A DNA stretch of 45,163 bases from a bacterium. Lineage in GTDB: Bacteria > Bacteroidota > Ignavibacteria > Kapaibacteriales > UBA2268. The notes below the pieces were generated by a model. It saw only the letters and a program-made list of their open reading frames with translations, made no database searches and was not told where the DNA came from. Both the position numbers and the translations under genes were made by a program. Location: the NCBI GenBank assembly GCA_030431515.1, contig JAUIIX010000022.1:1-45163 (forward strand), given 5' to 3'. Within the stretch, counting starts at the first letter, position 1, and each line of letters opens with the position of its first letter. Of the stretch, positions 24,689-33,936 are shown in pieces.

Positions 24689-27604
24689 TTATTTGAGAAG
24701 GATAAAATTCTGTTCTCCTAATTGAAGTTTGTATATACCTTTTGAAATGGATATTGCTTCAATTTCAATATTATCTTTGTTGATTAATAATCGATAATTG
24801 TCTTTTTTAATCTCCTCACCTAATAGATTAAATAATTTATAGTCAGTGTTAAAATTTGAAGTCGTGTTGATTTTAAGGAGTCTATCCCAAATATATTTAT
24901 TTTCACCTAATTTTGCTTCTTCTACATCAAGATACATTTCATCTTTTAGGTCGAGTTTCCATAATACTTTTTTATATCCATTATTTAAACCTTTATAATT
25001 CAAACCAAATAAATATAAATAATCATTAACATATAGTGCTGACCCCATACTCCCTACACGCTCATTAAATGTATAATTATAAATCAAATTAGAATCAAGA
25101 ATATTGGATATTGATAAATTTGTATAGGTATGTGGAATATATCCACTAAAAATATCATGATATATGACATCTTTTATTGAAAGCAATTTGTTGTTGTAAT
25201 AATAATAATAAGGTTTTAAATAATGAATATACTTATTAAAAGATACATTATTATTAATTGCCATATTAATTGTGTATTCAAAAACTGAACAATTTTGTTT
25301 TTTATTCTGGACTCGATATATTTTTATAATATCCCCTTCTTTAAAAAGAAATGTTTTAAATTCGGCTGAAGTAAAAGGTGCAGAATTAATTCTTTTATTT
25401 CCAACCCTTTTAAATTCTTTGTCGAAAAATATAATACTAAATATATTATGCTGTCCGGGGTATTTACTATGGTAATATTTTTCTCCATAATAATATGTAT
25501 TATTAATTTTTTTAAGAAATCCAGGTAGTTCATTTGGTCTATTAAATTTATTAATTAAATTACCATATACATCAATAATATAAATTTTAGTTTCTGAAAT
25601 TAAAGCATAATTTAATTCATCTAAATTATCATATAATTCTATTTTATCTTCTCCAATAATTAAATTCAAATCCACACTATCTAGTGTATTTTTGTTATTC
25701 TCTAAATTTACTAAATAAAGAATATTATCTTTTGTGATAAAAGAATAATCGGAATATAATTCAATCTCTTTATTTATTTCATAATATTTATTTTCATCTA
25801 TCATATTATCAATATGAATATATCCATTATTTTCTATTACAGTAATTGGTTCATTTACACTATTTTTAAGCATAAATATATTGTTAACTTGCTGATTCAA
25901 GTTTAATTTTGCATTTTTATTATTTATTATTTTCTCTTCTACTAAATCTTTATTCCAAATATCAAATTCTATATCAGTAATATTATAATACTTATAAGCG
26001 GAATACATTTCATTCCATACTTCAAATATAAAATATCTTGAAAAGTAAGATTTATTTGTTGTAAAAGAGTAGGAACTTGCTTCTAAAGTATCAATAAGAG
26101 GATTCGTAGTTATTTCATCTAAATCATTAAAAGGACTTGTTCTTAATCTATATTTTAATCTACTTCCTGTTGCTCCACTGCTTACATAAAACGAAGCATC
26201 TTTTTCATTCAAAGTCATTGTGTGAGAAACATGCAAGCGAACTGGAGTTGGTATATAAATATGACCTTTTTTAGTATTTGAAGTGCTTTGTCCTGCACCG
26301 CTACAAGTTAAAGTAATATCGTAAGTACCCGAATTTTCATATTTATGTTTTGGGTTTTTTTCAGTTGATGTATTCCCATCACCAAAGTCCCATAGATATT
26401 CTTCTATTTCACCAACAGATTTATTTTCAAAAGTAAACACATAATTAGAATCTGCCATATTTTTATCAGCAGCAAAATCTACTGAAATAAGATTATTAAC
26501 AATACTTGATAAACTTACTCGAGCGATTTTATGTGAAGCTGTTTCCGCATAAAATAAGTTCTTTTCTTCATCTACATATTCATTACTAAACTGTTCTTTT
26601 TTGTGAATATCATTGAGTTTATCTAATACAACTAAATTATTATCAATTAAATTATATATAAAATAGTTAATCGAATCAGAATACATTAAGTAAGTATTAG
26701 GAATAATTTCTTGGATTAATCTTGCCTTGTATTTTCTAATATTTGTGTCAATAGTTTGATTTTCCCAATTCTTAATTTCTCTTGAATTAAAAGTGTAATT
26801 GTTGTATTCAACATTATATTCTTCATTTTTATTAATTGATGTAACTTTTGAAACATAATCTTTATTTTTAATCATTAACTTTAGTGAATCATTTTGAGTA
26901 TCAAATTTATAATAATCTCTTGTTATAATAGAGTATTCAGAATACCAATTGAATGAGCCTTCTTCTGTGCTAAAATAAAATTTAGGTCGTTTGTCTTGAA
27001 AGGTAAATTGATTAATTTTAACATTTGTTAAATTACCTATATTATATAATTTCTTTATATCAATAGTTTTATTATCTAAGTCATAAATAAGAACTATTAA
27101 TTTATCAGCTGGGTAAGCAAAATATGACCTTGTTATAATAATCTGACCATAATTGTTGTTATTTATAATATATAACTTATTATATGATCGGAAAATATAA
27201 TATTCTTCAGAGTGGAAATAAATATCAGCACCACGAAATCCAATATTTCTAAGTTCATCACCCATATTTATTTCATAAATACTATCTGAATTTCTCTCAT
27301 CATATATTTTAATATGGTTTTTATTTATCTTATAATTAACTTTATCAAATTTTGAATCGAATAGTTGATATTTTCCATTGTCAGTTTTTAAAGTATCATC
27401 CACCACCTTCAATTTGTCATTTAATTTTAGATTTTCAATATTATAAAAGTAAGAAGAATCATTACGATGAACTTGCAACTCTCCTTCATAGATTCTCCAT
27501 TCAGCATTTTCAAAACTTTCTTTGGATATAGAATACCCTGTATTATAAACCCATTGGGACTTCAAAGAAATCGAAAATAATATAATCAAAAGTAGTGTTC
27601 TCAT
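24689..27604 (-). CDS. Large secreted protein with PKD domain and degenerate T9SS-type C-terminus
   Basis: A 971-residue protein with signal peptide (MRTLLLIILFSISLKSQ). The first ~370 and last ~450 residues are beta-rich, Asn/Tyr-rich sequence resembling propeller blades; a PKD domain sits at ~380-455 with the signature EYLWDFGDGNTSTEKNPKH and YENSGTYDITLTCSG. The C-terminus (KLFNLLGEEIKK, SISKGIYKLQLGEQNFILLK) fits the final strands of a T9SS sorting domain but lacks the usual YPNP segment. It lies 2 bases downstream of the DUF3160 gene, so the two form an operon. No enzyme motif is seen; PKD domains usually mediate protein or carbohydrate contact. Confidence 0.8.
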   Translation of the reverse strand: MRTLLLIILFSISLKSQWVYNTGYSISKESFENAEWRIYEGELQVHRNDSSYFYNIENLKLNDKLKVVDDTLKTDNGKYQLFDSKFDKVNYKINKNHIKIYDERNSDSIYEINMGDELRNIGFRGADIYFHSEEYYIFRSYNKLYIINNNNYGQIIITRSYFAYPADKLIVLIYDLDNKTIDIKKLYNIGNLTNVKINQFTFQDKRPKFYFSTEEGSFNWYSEYSIITRDYYKFDTQNDSLKLMIKNKDYVSKVTSINKNEEYNVEYNNYTFNSREIKNWENQTIDTNIRKYKARLIQEIIPNTYLMYSDSINYFIYNLIDNNLVVLDKLNDIHKKEQFSNEYVDEEKNLFYAETASHKIARVSLSSIVNNLISVDFAADKNMADSNYVFTFENKSVGEIEEYLWDFGDGNTSTEKNPKHKYENSGTYDITLTCSGAGQSTSNTKKGHIYIPTPVRLHVSHTMTLNEKDASFYVSSGATGSRLKYRLRTSPFNDLDEITTNPLIDTLEASSYSFTTNKSYFSRYFIFEVWNEMYSAYKYYNITDIEFDIWNKDLVEEKIINNKNAKLNLNQQVNNIFMLKNSVNEPITVIENNGYIHIDNMIDENKYYEINKEIELYSDYSFITKDNILYLVNLENNKNTLDSVDLNLIIGEDKIELYDNLDELNYALISETKIYIIDVYGNLINKFNRPNELPGFLKKINNTYYYGEKYYHSKYPGQHNIFSIIFFDKEFKRVGNKRINSAPFTSAEFKTFLFKEGDIIKIYRVQNKKQNCSVFEYTINMAINNNVSFNKYIHYLKPYYYYYNNKLLSIKDVIYHDIFSGYIPHTYTNLSISNILDSNLIYNYTFNERVGSMGSALYVNDYLYLFGLNYKGLNNGYKKVLWKLDLKDEMYLDVEEAKLGENKYIWDRLLKINTTSNFNTDYKLFNLLGEEIKKDNYRLLINKDNIEIEAISISKGIYKLQLGEQNFILLK

Positions 27605-27606
27605 TT

Positions 27607-30150
27607 TTAATCCTTGATGAATTTGAAAGATTCTGAATTACTTTCATTTTTAATATTACAAATATAAACACCTTTTGTTTTAATATTAGTTAAATCAATA
27701 TCAATTATATAATTATTAATTGAATTCACATAAATATTATCTTCAATTAGCAAATTACCCTGTAAATCAAAAATCTCAATATGATATTTACTATTAGATT
27801 TATCAGGAAAAAGTGTAATAAATAGCTTTTCTTTTACAGGATTAGGGTAATATGGTATCTTTAGATTTTCATTTTTACTTTTCACATTACTTGCTTTGTC
27901 TAAGAAAAAATTAGAAAATGAATTATAACTGTTCCCGTTTTTATCACTTGAGTAATATTTTGCAAAATTTTTAATTTGCATATTCTTAGTTTCATCTAAT
28001 AAAAACTCTTTCCATTCATCTTCATCTAATCTTTTAAAATCACGAGTTATATATTCATAATAACTAAAAACAGGACCAACATAAGCTGTTTTCGAGCCAT
28101 CAATATTTTCACTTACTATGAAAGCTAAATTAAGCGGACCAACTCCAGCGTGTAACACCTTACCTACTTGATCTTCGTCTTCTTGAGGGATAGTGTGAAC
28201 ATCTGCCACAGTATAATCTTCTTTGAATGTTGCTTCAACAAAAGTTCCATCATAAATATCATCTATACCATAAAACAATTCATTAAACCATCCCTTATAA
28301 AGATAAGAACCACAATCTTTATATGAAATAGATTGACAAACACTCATTGGTATCATCATGTTTTGTAAAAATGTTGCCTCATCAGAACTTAGTTCAATTA
28401 AATTATATTGCTTTTCTGATATGGATGTGAGTGTATCAATTATACTATCATATTTATCAAAGAAACTATTTCTAAGATTAGATTGAGTACCATATAAATC
28501 AGATAAAGTGCTTCTTAAAAGCAAACTATATGACTTTACTTTTTTAAAAAATTCAACATTTGGTTCAACAATAGATTTAGGAAAACTACATATATAAGAA
28601 TTTGTATAAGGTTGCTTTGCAGATAACAAGAAATCTCTACGAAGTTGAGACCAAGAAGCGAGTTGTGTATTTAAGTTTTTTTGATTCCAAGCAGCGGTTT
28701 GAGCAAATTTTGGAAGTTTTTCTCTTTCAGTTTTGTCGTTAATATTAAAAGTTCTAAGTATATTCAGCCATGAATTATAAATAGTTGAATTCCAAGCGGA
28801 ATCACTATTGTTGTCAAACAAATATCTATTAGCTGCTAAATTACTTCCATAATTATAATTATTCAATTCAGGAACAAGTAATTGAGCAGACGCATTATGC
28901 CCTAATGCAAAAGTAATATCTAAAGTAGAAGGAATCCATCTTTTTACAACATTTCCTTTGTAAGTGATATTACTATAAGTTGTATTTGCAGTTACGTAAC
29001 CATCAAGAATTGGTCTCTGTCCAAATACTTTAAAAACTACTGGTGTTGTACCTTGAACTCCTGGTCCTAAATTTGTCATTACGTTACCACTATAGCTTTG
29101 CTTTGCAGAGTTTAATTCTAATATTTTTTGTTTTAAACTATCACGTACATTTTCATCTAAAAGAGGCATCATATCAGTAATACCCATTTCTTCTAATATA
29201 TTGTTTATTTCAACAGGAGTAATATTATCCTGTCTTCCAATTAGTTTATTATAAGTATTATCACATATTTTATAATTCTCATAATCATTTTTCAGAGCAA
29301 TTGAAAGCATAACTGCTTGTAATAACATAATATCTAAATCTTTCTTGCTATGTTGTTCTACAGTTCCTTTACCATTTTCAATTACTATTTCTGTTCTTCC
29401 TAACCAAGTCATTGATTTAAAGAAATTGTCTGCATTTGCAGCTTTATAATATCCCCTAACTTTAAACTGACTAAAGTCATAAGGAACAAGAAACGATTCA
29501 GAGAATAAATATATATCCATAAATTCTTCCGAAGAAATATAAGAAAGTATTTCACCAACTCTTCCCTCACTGGTAGTAGTATTATCTATTAAGTTTTTAG
29601 TTATAGAAATATAGTCTCTTGTATTATCAAATGCTTTAGAAAATATTTCATAATTATATTCATCTTTAGGTAAATTCACAAAAGCCGAATAAAACAATCC
29701 ATAAGATTTAGGCATTTCTTTGACTATATTATTCCATTTGCTTTGAATAGCATTTAACTCTATTTCTTCCAAAAACTTCTGAAAATTAAAGTGGATAGAA
29801 TATAATATTAAATCGGCTGAGACATAATTTGGTAAATCATTTTGAAATACTTGTTTATAAGCATCAAAAAAAGTTTTATATTGAAATCTATTAGATACAA
29901 AGAAACCATTTTTATTTAATAACTTTAACTCATCTTGTGTTAAATTATATTTTTCAATTACTTTGTCAAAATATTCAATATCATTTAATTTTACATTAAT
30001 ATTCTCTAAATACTCTCCAGCAGGATACATTTCTAACAATTGATTAGTATTCATATCTTTGTTGTTTTCTAAAAACTCTTTATATTTCTCAACATCTAAA
30101 GCTTGTGAAAAGGTGAAATGTGAAATTACAAACATTAATAATATTAACAT
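27607..30150 (-). CDS. DUF3160 protein with T9SS sorting domain
   Basis: An 847-residue secreted protein. Features of DUF3160 include the run VSNRFQYKTFFDAYKQVFQN, LPNYVSADLILYSIHFNFQKFLEE, the central VVFKVFGQRPILDGYVTANTTY, and LVPELNNYNYGSN, LRTFNINDKTER. DUF3160 is an all-helical-rich domain of unknown function, common in secreted proteins of FCB bacteria. The signal peptide MLILLMFVISHFTFSQ lacks a positive N-region, which is unusual; no in-frame upstream start exists because a stop codon lies five codons before the ATG. The C-terminus is a clear T9SS type A sorting domain (PYYPNPVKEKLFITL, IEIFDLQGNLL, GVYICNIKN). AAGGAG at 30156-30161 is a good ribosome-binding site. It is the first gene of a two-gene operon with the PKD protein. 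Confidence 0.85.
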   Translation of the reverse strand: MLILLMFVISHFTFSQALDVEKYKEFLENNKDMNTNQLLEMYPAGEYLENINVKLNDIEYFDKVIEKYNLTQDELKLLNKNGFFVSNRFQYKTFFDAYKQVFQNDLPNYVSADLILYSIHFNFQKFLEEIELNAIQSKWNNIVKEMPKSYGLFYSAFVNLPKDEYNYEIFSKAFDNTRDYISITKNLIDNTTTSEGRVGEILSYISSEEFMDIYLFSESFLVPYDFSQFKVRGYYKAANADNFFKSMTWLGRTEIVIENGKGTVEQHSKKDLDIMLLQAVMLSIALKNDYENYKICDNTYNKLIGRQDNITPVEINNILEEMGITDMMPLLDENVRDSLKQKILELNSAKQSYSGNVMTNLGPGVQGTTPVVFKVFGQRPILDGYVTANTTYSNITYKGNVVKRWIPSTLDITFALGHNASAQLLVPELNNYNYGSNLAANRYLFDNNSDSAWNSTIYNSWLNILRTFNINDKTEREKLPKFAQTAAWNQKNLNTQLASWSQLRRDFLLSAKQPYTNSYICSFPKSIVEPNVEFFKKVKSYSLLLRSTLSDLYGTQSNLRNSFFDKYDSIIDTLTSISEKQYNLIELSSDEATFLQNMMIPMSVCQSISYKDCGSYLYKGWFNELFYGIDDIYDGTFVEATFKEDYTVADVHTIPQEDEDQVGKVLHAGVGPLNLAFIVSENIDGSKTAYVGPVFSYYEYITRDFKRLDEDEWKEFLLDETKNMQIKNFAKYYSSDKNGNSYNSFSNFFLDKASNVKSKNENLKIPYYPNPVKEKLFITLFPDKSNSKYHIEIFDLQGNLLIEDNIYVNSINNYIIDIDLTNIKTKGVYICNIKNESNSESFKFIKD

Positions 30151-30231
30151 AATGACTCCTTGTTAAATATACTTTTTCTAAAAATGTACAATCTATATAT
30201 ACATAGACACAATTTTTAGTAAAACATCTCG

Positions 30232-30246
30232 CTAAATTACAAAATA
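30232..30246 (-). promoter_or_regulatory. Candidate promoter box TATTTTGTAATTTAG upstream of the DUF3160 gene
   Basis: Minus-strand TATTTTGTAATTTAG, identical to 11094-11108 on the plus strand, lies 82-96 bases before the DUF3160 start codon. Downstream of it (30192-30225) is an AT-rich stretch containing GTATATATAG that may be a diverged third copy of the element at 19861-19911. Confidence 0.4.
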
Positions 30247-30982
30247 TTTTTAATATTTTTAATTAAATTATTATAAGTTATTGTAATATTATCAGTAAGC
30301 ATTTTAAATGAAATGATGGTTTTTCTTCTAATTTTATCATTTCTTAAGTTTTTGATAGTTTTGATAAAGAAGTATGAAGAAAAATACACATTCCTATCTT
30401 CATATTTAGATTTATAGATGAATTAGTTGCTCAAATTTTAAGGAGTGAGCTTAATTTCTTAATTTTGTATTTTATAAATTAAAGCAATGGAATATTATGG
30501 AAAAAGAATTTTATTTAAAGAAATCATTTGTTAGAAGAGCATAGGTGAATAACAAATATAGAAAATCACCTTCTGCCATTCCGATAGTTTTCTCTATGAA
30601 ATATAGAATATAAAATTAATTATAAAATAGTTTTTATTATGATTTTTATTTTAAAATATTCGTAAATTATTTTGAAAAAAATGTGGATTGGCATATTAGT
30701 TAGAATTTTATACAACTTTCAAAAAGTAAGAATTTTAGTTTTGAAAGAATTTGGTAATCTTTGAGATTAATAGAAATTTTTTTAATTTTATGAGTTTACA
30801 CAAAAACGAGGTAAAACTATGATTATATTGTATTAAAGTGGAAGCGGAGTAAATTTATCAAAGTAATAATAAAAAATATTTTAAAAATATTAAAAAATAA
30901 TTTGGAAATGTAAAGAAAAGCTTTTAATTTTGAAATTCTCTTTAGGGAGATTGGAAAAAAGTTCTTTGGACTATTAATAACT
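30247..30982. other. Long noncoding AT-rich gap before the tRNA cluster
   Basis: No reading frame of note on either strand. It holds an imperfect inverted repeat at 30421-30457 (GCTCA/TGAGC with flanking AATTA/TAATT) and a TAATTTTG box at 30460-30467. Just before tRNA-Tyr, GTTCTTTG at 30961-30968 is one base off the TAnnTTTG consensus and is placed where a tRNA promoter should be. I cannot assign the rest. Confidence 0.55.
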
Positions 30983-31065
30983 GGGCAGATACCGAAGTGG
31001 TTAAACGGGGCAGACTGTAAATCTGTTGGAGTACTCCTACGGAGGTTCGAATCCTTCTCTGCCCA
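30983..31065 (+). tRNA. tRNA-Tyr (GTA anticodon)
   Basis: An 83-base class II tRNA. The acceptor stem GGGCAGA pairs with TCTGCCC (31058-31064), discriminator A at 31065. The anticodon GTA is at 31017-31019 in the loop of the GCAGA/TCTGT-type stem, and a long variable arm (GGAGTACTCCTACGGA region) is present, as expected for tRNA-Tyr. The CCA end is not encoded. First gene of a four-tRNA cluster. Confidence 0.97.
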
Positions 31066-31084
31066 CGATATAAGGAATAGTAAT

Positions 31085-31157
31085 GCGAAAGTAGCTCAAT
31101 TGGTAGAGCATCAGCCTTCCAAGCTGAGGGTTGCGGGTTCGAGTCTCGTCTTTCGCT
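31085..31157 (+). tRNA. tRNA-Gly (TCC anticodon)
   Basis: A 73-base tRNA. Acceptor GCGAAAG pairs with CTTTCGC (31150-31156), discriminator T. The anticodon stem TCAGC/GCTGA encloses the loop CTTCCAA, with anticodon TCC at 31118-31120. D-loop (AGCTCAATTGGTAGAGC) and T-loop (GGGTTCGAGTC) are standard. CCA is not encoded. Confidence 0.97.
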
Positions 31158-31166
31158 CTAAAATCT

Positions 31167-31238
<72 letters not shown>

Positions 31239-31276
31239 CATCAACTTACGGGGATTTGTAGTTGCTCACTCATTAT

Positions 31277-31349
31277 GCGGGTGTAGCTCAATTGGTAGAG
31301 TGGCGGTCTCCAAAACCGTAGGCTGTGGGTTCAAGTCCTACCGCCCGTG
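31277..31349 (+). tRNA. tRNA-Trp (CCA anticodon)
   Basis: A 73-base tRNA. Acceptor GCGGGTG pairs with CGCCCGT (31342-31348) with two wobble pairs; discriminator G at 31349, the expected identity element for bacterial tRNA-Trp. The anticodon loop CTCCAAA gives anticodon CCA at 31310-31312. It lies 19 bases before secE, as in the standard tRNA-Trp-secE-nusG arrangement. Confidence 0.97.
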
Positions 31350-31368
31350 CTAAACAAGAGAGAAAAAT

Positions 31369-31548
31369 ATGGCGAATTTAAAGAAGTTTATTGAAGAAGT
31401 TAGAGTCGAGATGAAAAAGGTGTCGTGGCCTACTCGAGATCAGCTTAAAGAATCTACAAATGTGGTAATAGGAGTTTCTCTTGTTATCACTCTTATTGTT
31501 TTTGTAATGGACAATATTGTTAGTTCATTACTTGGTTTAATTTTTTAA
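31369..31548 (+). CDS. secE: Preprotein translocase subunit SecE
   Basis: A 59-residue membrane protein, the clamp subunit that holds the two halves of SecY in the SecYEG channel. It reads MANLKKFIEEVRVEMKKVSW..., with the conserved amphipathic helix and KVSWPTRDQL motif (residues 17-26), then one transmembrane helix (VVIGVSLVITLIVFVMDNIV, about 32-51). It is the short single-helix form. The nusG ATG lies 6 bases after its stop codon. Position between tRNA-Trp and nusG confirms the call. Confidence 0.95.
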   Translation: MANLKKFIEEVRVEMKKVSWPTRDQLKESTNVVIGVSLVITLIVFVMDNIVSSLLGLIF

Positions 31549-31554
31549 GGTAAT

Positions 31555-32118
31555 ATGAATACTCCAGATATGGAAAAAGCATCGGAAAACAAATGGTATG
31601 CTCTTAGGATCGTTACCGGCCAAGAGAATGCCGTAAAAGAAAAGATTGAACGTGAATTAACACGTTTGGGTTTCTTTCATAAAGTTGAAGATGTCCTTAT
31701 ACCGGAGGAGACTGTATTTGAAGTCCGAAATGGCAAAAGAAAACAAAGGGTGAAAAGTTTTATCCCAGGATATATCTTCGTTAAATGTGACTTAGATAAA
31801 CGCCTTCAGGAAGAAATTGAAGTCCTTGAATCTGTTGTTAATTTCATTGGTAGGAAAAAAGACCCTACACCACTTCAAGATGCTGAAATTAATAAAATTT
31901 TAAGCAGAGTCGAAGAGCGAAAAGATATTGCTACTGTAGAAACTCAGTTTAGTATTGGTGACCCTATTAAAGTTATAGATGGTCCATTTAATACTTTTTC
32001 TGGTTCTGTAAAAGAAGTCAATAACGAAAAGCAGAAACTCAAAGTTGAAGTTGGTATATTAGGTCGTAAAACTCCCGTGGAATTGGACTTTTCACAAGTT
32101 GAGTTAGAGAATCATTAA
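31555..32118 (+). CDS. nusG: Transcription termination/antitermination protein NusG
   Basis: A 187-residue elongation factor that binds the RNA polymerase clamp and links it to Rho or the ribosome. The NGN domain covers ~13-120 (NKWYALRIVTGQENAVKE, IPGYIFVKCDL) and the C-terminal KOW domain ~130-187 (IGDPIKVIDGPFNTFSGSV, LGRKTPVELDFSQVE). Length is normal. It starts 6 bases after secE and ends 19 bases before rplK. Confidence 0.97.
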   Translation: MNTPDMEKASENKWYALRIVTGQENAVKEKIERELTRLGFFHKVEDVLIPEETVFEVRNGKRKQRVKSFIPGYIFVKCDLDKRLQEEIEVLESVVNFIGRKKDPTPLQDAEINKILSRVEERKDIATVETQFSIGDPIKVIDGPFNTFSGSVKEVNNEKQKLKVEVGILGRKTPVELDFSQVELENH

Positions 32119-32137
32119 TAAATAATACGAACTAAGA

Positions 32138-32566
32138 ATGGCTAAAAAGTTATTGGGAAAATTCAAATTGCAGCTTAAGGCAGGCCAAGCTACAATGTCC
32201 CCACCCGTAGGTCCTGCATTCGGTCAAAGAGGTTTGAACGGTGCTGAATTTGTAAAACAATTCAACGCTAAAACTCAGAAAGAAGGCGGTATGGTTTTGC
32301 CAGTCGTTGTTTCTTTCTTTAGTGACAAATCCTTCGATTTCGAAATTAAATCTCCTCCTGCTGCAGTATTAATCCTTGCCGAGCTTGGATTAAAAAGCGG
32401 TTCTGGTGAACCTAACAAGAAAAAAGTTGGGACTATCACAAGAGCTCAATGCGAGAAAATAGCAGAGATTAAGAAGAATGAATTAACAGCTGGTGATATG
32501 GATGCTGCAGTAAGTATGATTAGAGGTACTGCTCGTTCACTTGGCGTTTTATACAGCGATAATTAA
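32138..32566 (+). CDS. rplK: 50S ribosomal protein L11
   Basis: A 142-residue protein of the GTPase-associated centre; it binds 23S rRNA helices 43/44 and is the stringent-response sensor site. The N-terminal domain has the [18 protein letters not shown] motif (proline pair at ~22-23) and the C-terminal RNA-binding domain [18 protein letters not shown] and GTARSLGV. The start [18 protein letters not shown] is slightly unlike the common MAKKVVGQIKLQ form but the rest is typical. The downstream rplA ribosome-binding site overlaps its stop codon. Confidence 0.97.
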   Translation: MAKKLLGKFKLQLKAGQATMSPPVGPAFGQRGLNGAEFVKQFNAKTQKEGGMVLPVVVSFFSDKSFDFEIKSPPAAVLILAELGLKSGSGEPNKKKVGTITRAQCEKIAEIKKNELTAGDMDAAVSMIRGTARSLGVLYSDN

Positions 32567-32576
32567 GGAGATTGAA

Positions 32577-33269
32577 ATGAAAAAAAGAAGTAAAAGATTT
32601 GACGAAGTTTCAAAATTAATTGATAAGAAAAAACAATATACTTTTGCGGAAGGTATTGAATTAGTTAAAAAATCATCTACAGCTAAATTTGATGAATCTT
32701 TTGAGATTTATTTACGTTTAGGTGTTGATCCTAAGAAAGCTGACCAAATGGTGAGAGGTACTGTATCTCTTCCTAATGGAACTGGTAAAGATGTAAGAGT
32801 TTTAGTATTTGCTAAATCACCTAAAGATCAAGAAGCTCTTGATGCTGGTGCTGATTATGCAGGTCTTGATGAATACGTTGATAAAATTAAGTCTGGTTGG
32901 GCTGATGTTGATGTTATAGTTGCTACTCCTGATGTAATGGGAGAAGTTGGTAAATTAGGTAGAGTATTAGGACCAAGAGGTTTGATGCCTAACCCTAAGG
33001 TTGGAACTGTAACTTTTGATGTTGCTAAAGCTGTAACTGAATTGAAAGCTGGTAAGATTGAGTATAGAGTTGATAAATCAGGAAATATAGCAGGTGCCGT
33101 TGGTAAATGCTCGTTTGATACTGTTAAACTTGAAGAAAATATTAAAGCTTTTTATCAAAGTATTTTAGCTGCTAAGCCGTCAAGTGCAAAAGGTGTTTAC
33201 GTAAAATCTGTATTTTTTGGTTCTACTATGGGGCCATCTGTAAATATAACAGATTCAACAATTAAATAA
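32577..33269 (+). CDS. rplA: 50S ribosomal protein L1
   Basis: A 230-residue ribosomal protein of the L1 stalk; it also binds its own mRNA in many bacteria. Key segments are [74 protein letters not shown] and [14 protein letters not shown]. The start at 32577 is preferred over an in-frame ATG at 32541 inside rplK, because AAGGAG (32565-32570) precedes 32577 at the right distance and the L1 N-terminus then aligns. The frame contains no internal oddity. Confidence 0.97.
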   Translation: MKKRSKRFDEVSKLIDKKKQYTFAEGIELVKKSSTAKFDESFEIYLRLGVDPKKADQMVRGTVSLPNGTGKDVRVLVFAKSPKDQEALDAGADYAGLDEYVDKIKSGWADVDVIVATPDVMGEVGKLGRVLGPRGLMPNPKVGTVTFDVAKAVTELKAGKIEYRVDKSGNIAGAVGKCSFDTVKLEENIKAFYQSILAAKPSSAKGVYVKSVFFGSTMGPSVNITDSTIK

Positions 33270-33280
33270 GAAAGAATATT

Positions 33281-33337
33281 ACGCACTTCGTTTCAAAAAC
33301 AAGCTTCTCGCACTTTGTGCGTTGTTAGAAACAAAGT
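33281..33337 (+). promoter_or_regulatory. Candidate L10 leader (autoregulatory RNA for rplJ-rplL)
   Basis: Between rplA and rplJ the RNA can fold into one long stem-loop. The outer stem is ACTTCGTTTC (33285-33294) with GAAACAAAGT (33328-33337), 9 of 10 pairs. The inner stem AACAA (33298-33302) with TTGTT (33322-33326) is followed by a 6-base bulge GCTTCT on one strand only, then the hairpin CGCAC-TTT-GTGCG (33309-33321). A one-sided bulge between stems is the general form of known L10 leaders that L10(L12)4 binds to repress its own synthesis. The position, 26 bases before rplJ, fits. An alternative pairing ACGCAC/GTGCGT is possible. Confidence 0.6.
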
Positions 33338-33362
33338 AAAATTAATTTAAAAAAGTGGAATT

Positions 33363-33893
33363 ATGATCAGTTTAAGCCAAAAGAAACAACAAGTTGAAGA
33401 ATTGGTTGAATTGCTAAAAGATGCGACTGGTGTTTACTTGGTAAATTATCGTGCAATGTCTGTGGAGCAAACTAATAATTTCCGTGATGAACTAAGAGCT
33501 GGTGGAATTAAGTACAAAGTAGCTAAAAATACTTTGCTTAGAAGAGCTTTAGAGCAAACGGAAGGTTTAGAGTTTCCTTTAGACAAATTGAAAGAGCCAT
33601 CTGGGTTGGTTATTACAACTGGTGACCCAACAGCTCCTTCGAAGATAATTAAAAAAGCATTCGATAAAAGCGAAAAACCCGTTCTTAAAGCGGCTTTACT
33701 TGATGGTCAATATTTTGATGGCTCAGAACTGAAAACAATAGCTACTCTACCTTCGAAAGAAGATATGATTGCAGCTATTATGGGAAGTTTAAATGCGCCT
33801 GCATCAGGTATAGTTGGATCTATTAATGCTGTAATCAGAGATGTAGCATCATTGATAGAAGAAGTAGCGAAGAAACAAAATAACGCTGCATAA
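33363..33893 (+). CDS. rplJ: 50S ribosomal protein L10
   Basis: A 176-residue protein that anchors L7/L12 dimers to the ribosome. The N-terminal domain has KKQQVEELVELLKDATGVYLVNYRAM, FRDELRAGGIKYKVAKNTLLRRALEQ and LKEPSGLVITTGDP; the C-terminal helix that carries L7/L12 is seen at SINAVIRDVASLIEEVAKKQ. Length is typical. It is preceded by a possible autoregulatory leader and followed by rplL after 43 bases. Confidence 0.96.
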   Translation: MISLSQKKQQVEELVELLKDATGVYLVNYRAMSVEQTNNFRDELRAGGIKYKVAKNTLLRRALEQTEGLEFPLDKLKEPSGLVITTGDPTAPSKIIKKAFDKSEKPVLKAALLDGQYFDGSELKTIATLPSKEDMIAAIMGSLNAPASGIVGSINAVIRDVASLIEEVAKKQNNAA

Positions 33894-33936
33894 TTTATTA
33901 AATATTAGAAACAAAAATTTTTATTAGGAGTTTAAA

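Noticed and set aside
30487-30534. Short frame beginning ATGGAATATTATGG in the gap before the tRNAs
   Set aside because: It is only 15 codons with no ribosome-binding site or conserved feature.
32541-32576. Upstream ATG for rplA inside rplK
   Set aside because: It adds 12 residues unlike any L1 N-terminus, and AAGGAG at 32565-32570 points to 32577.
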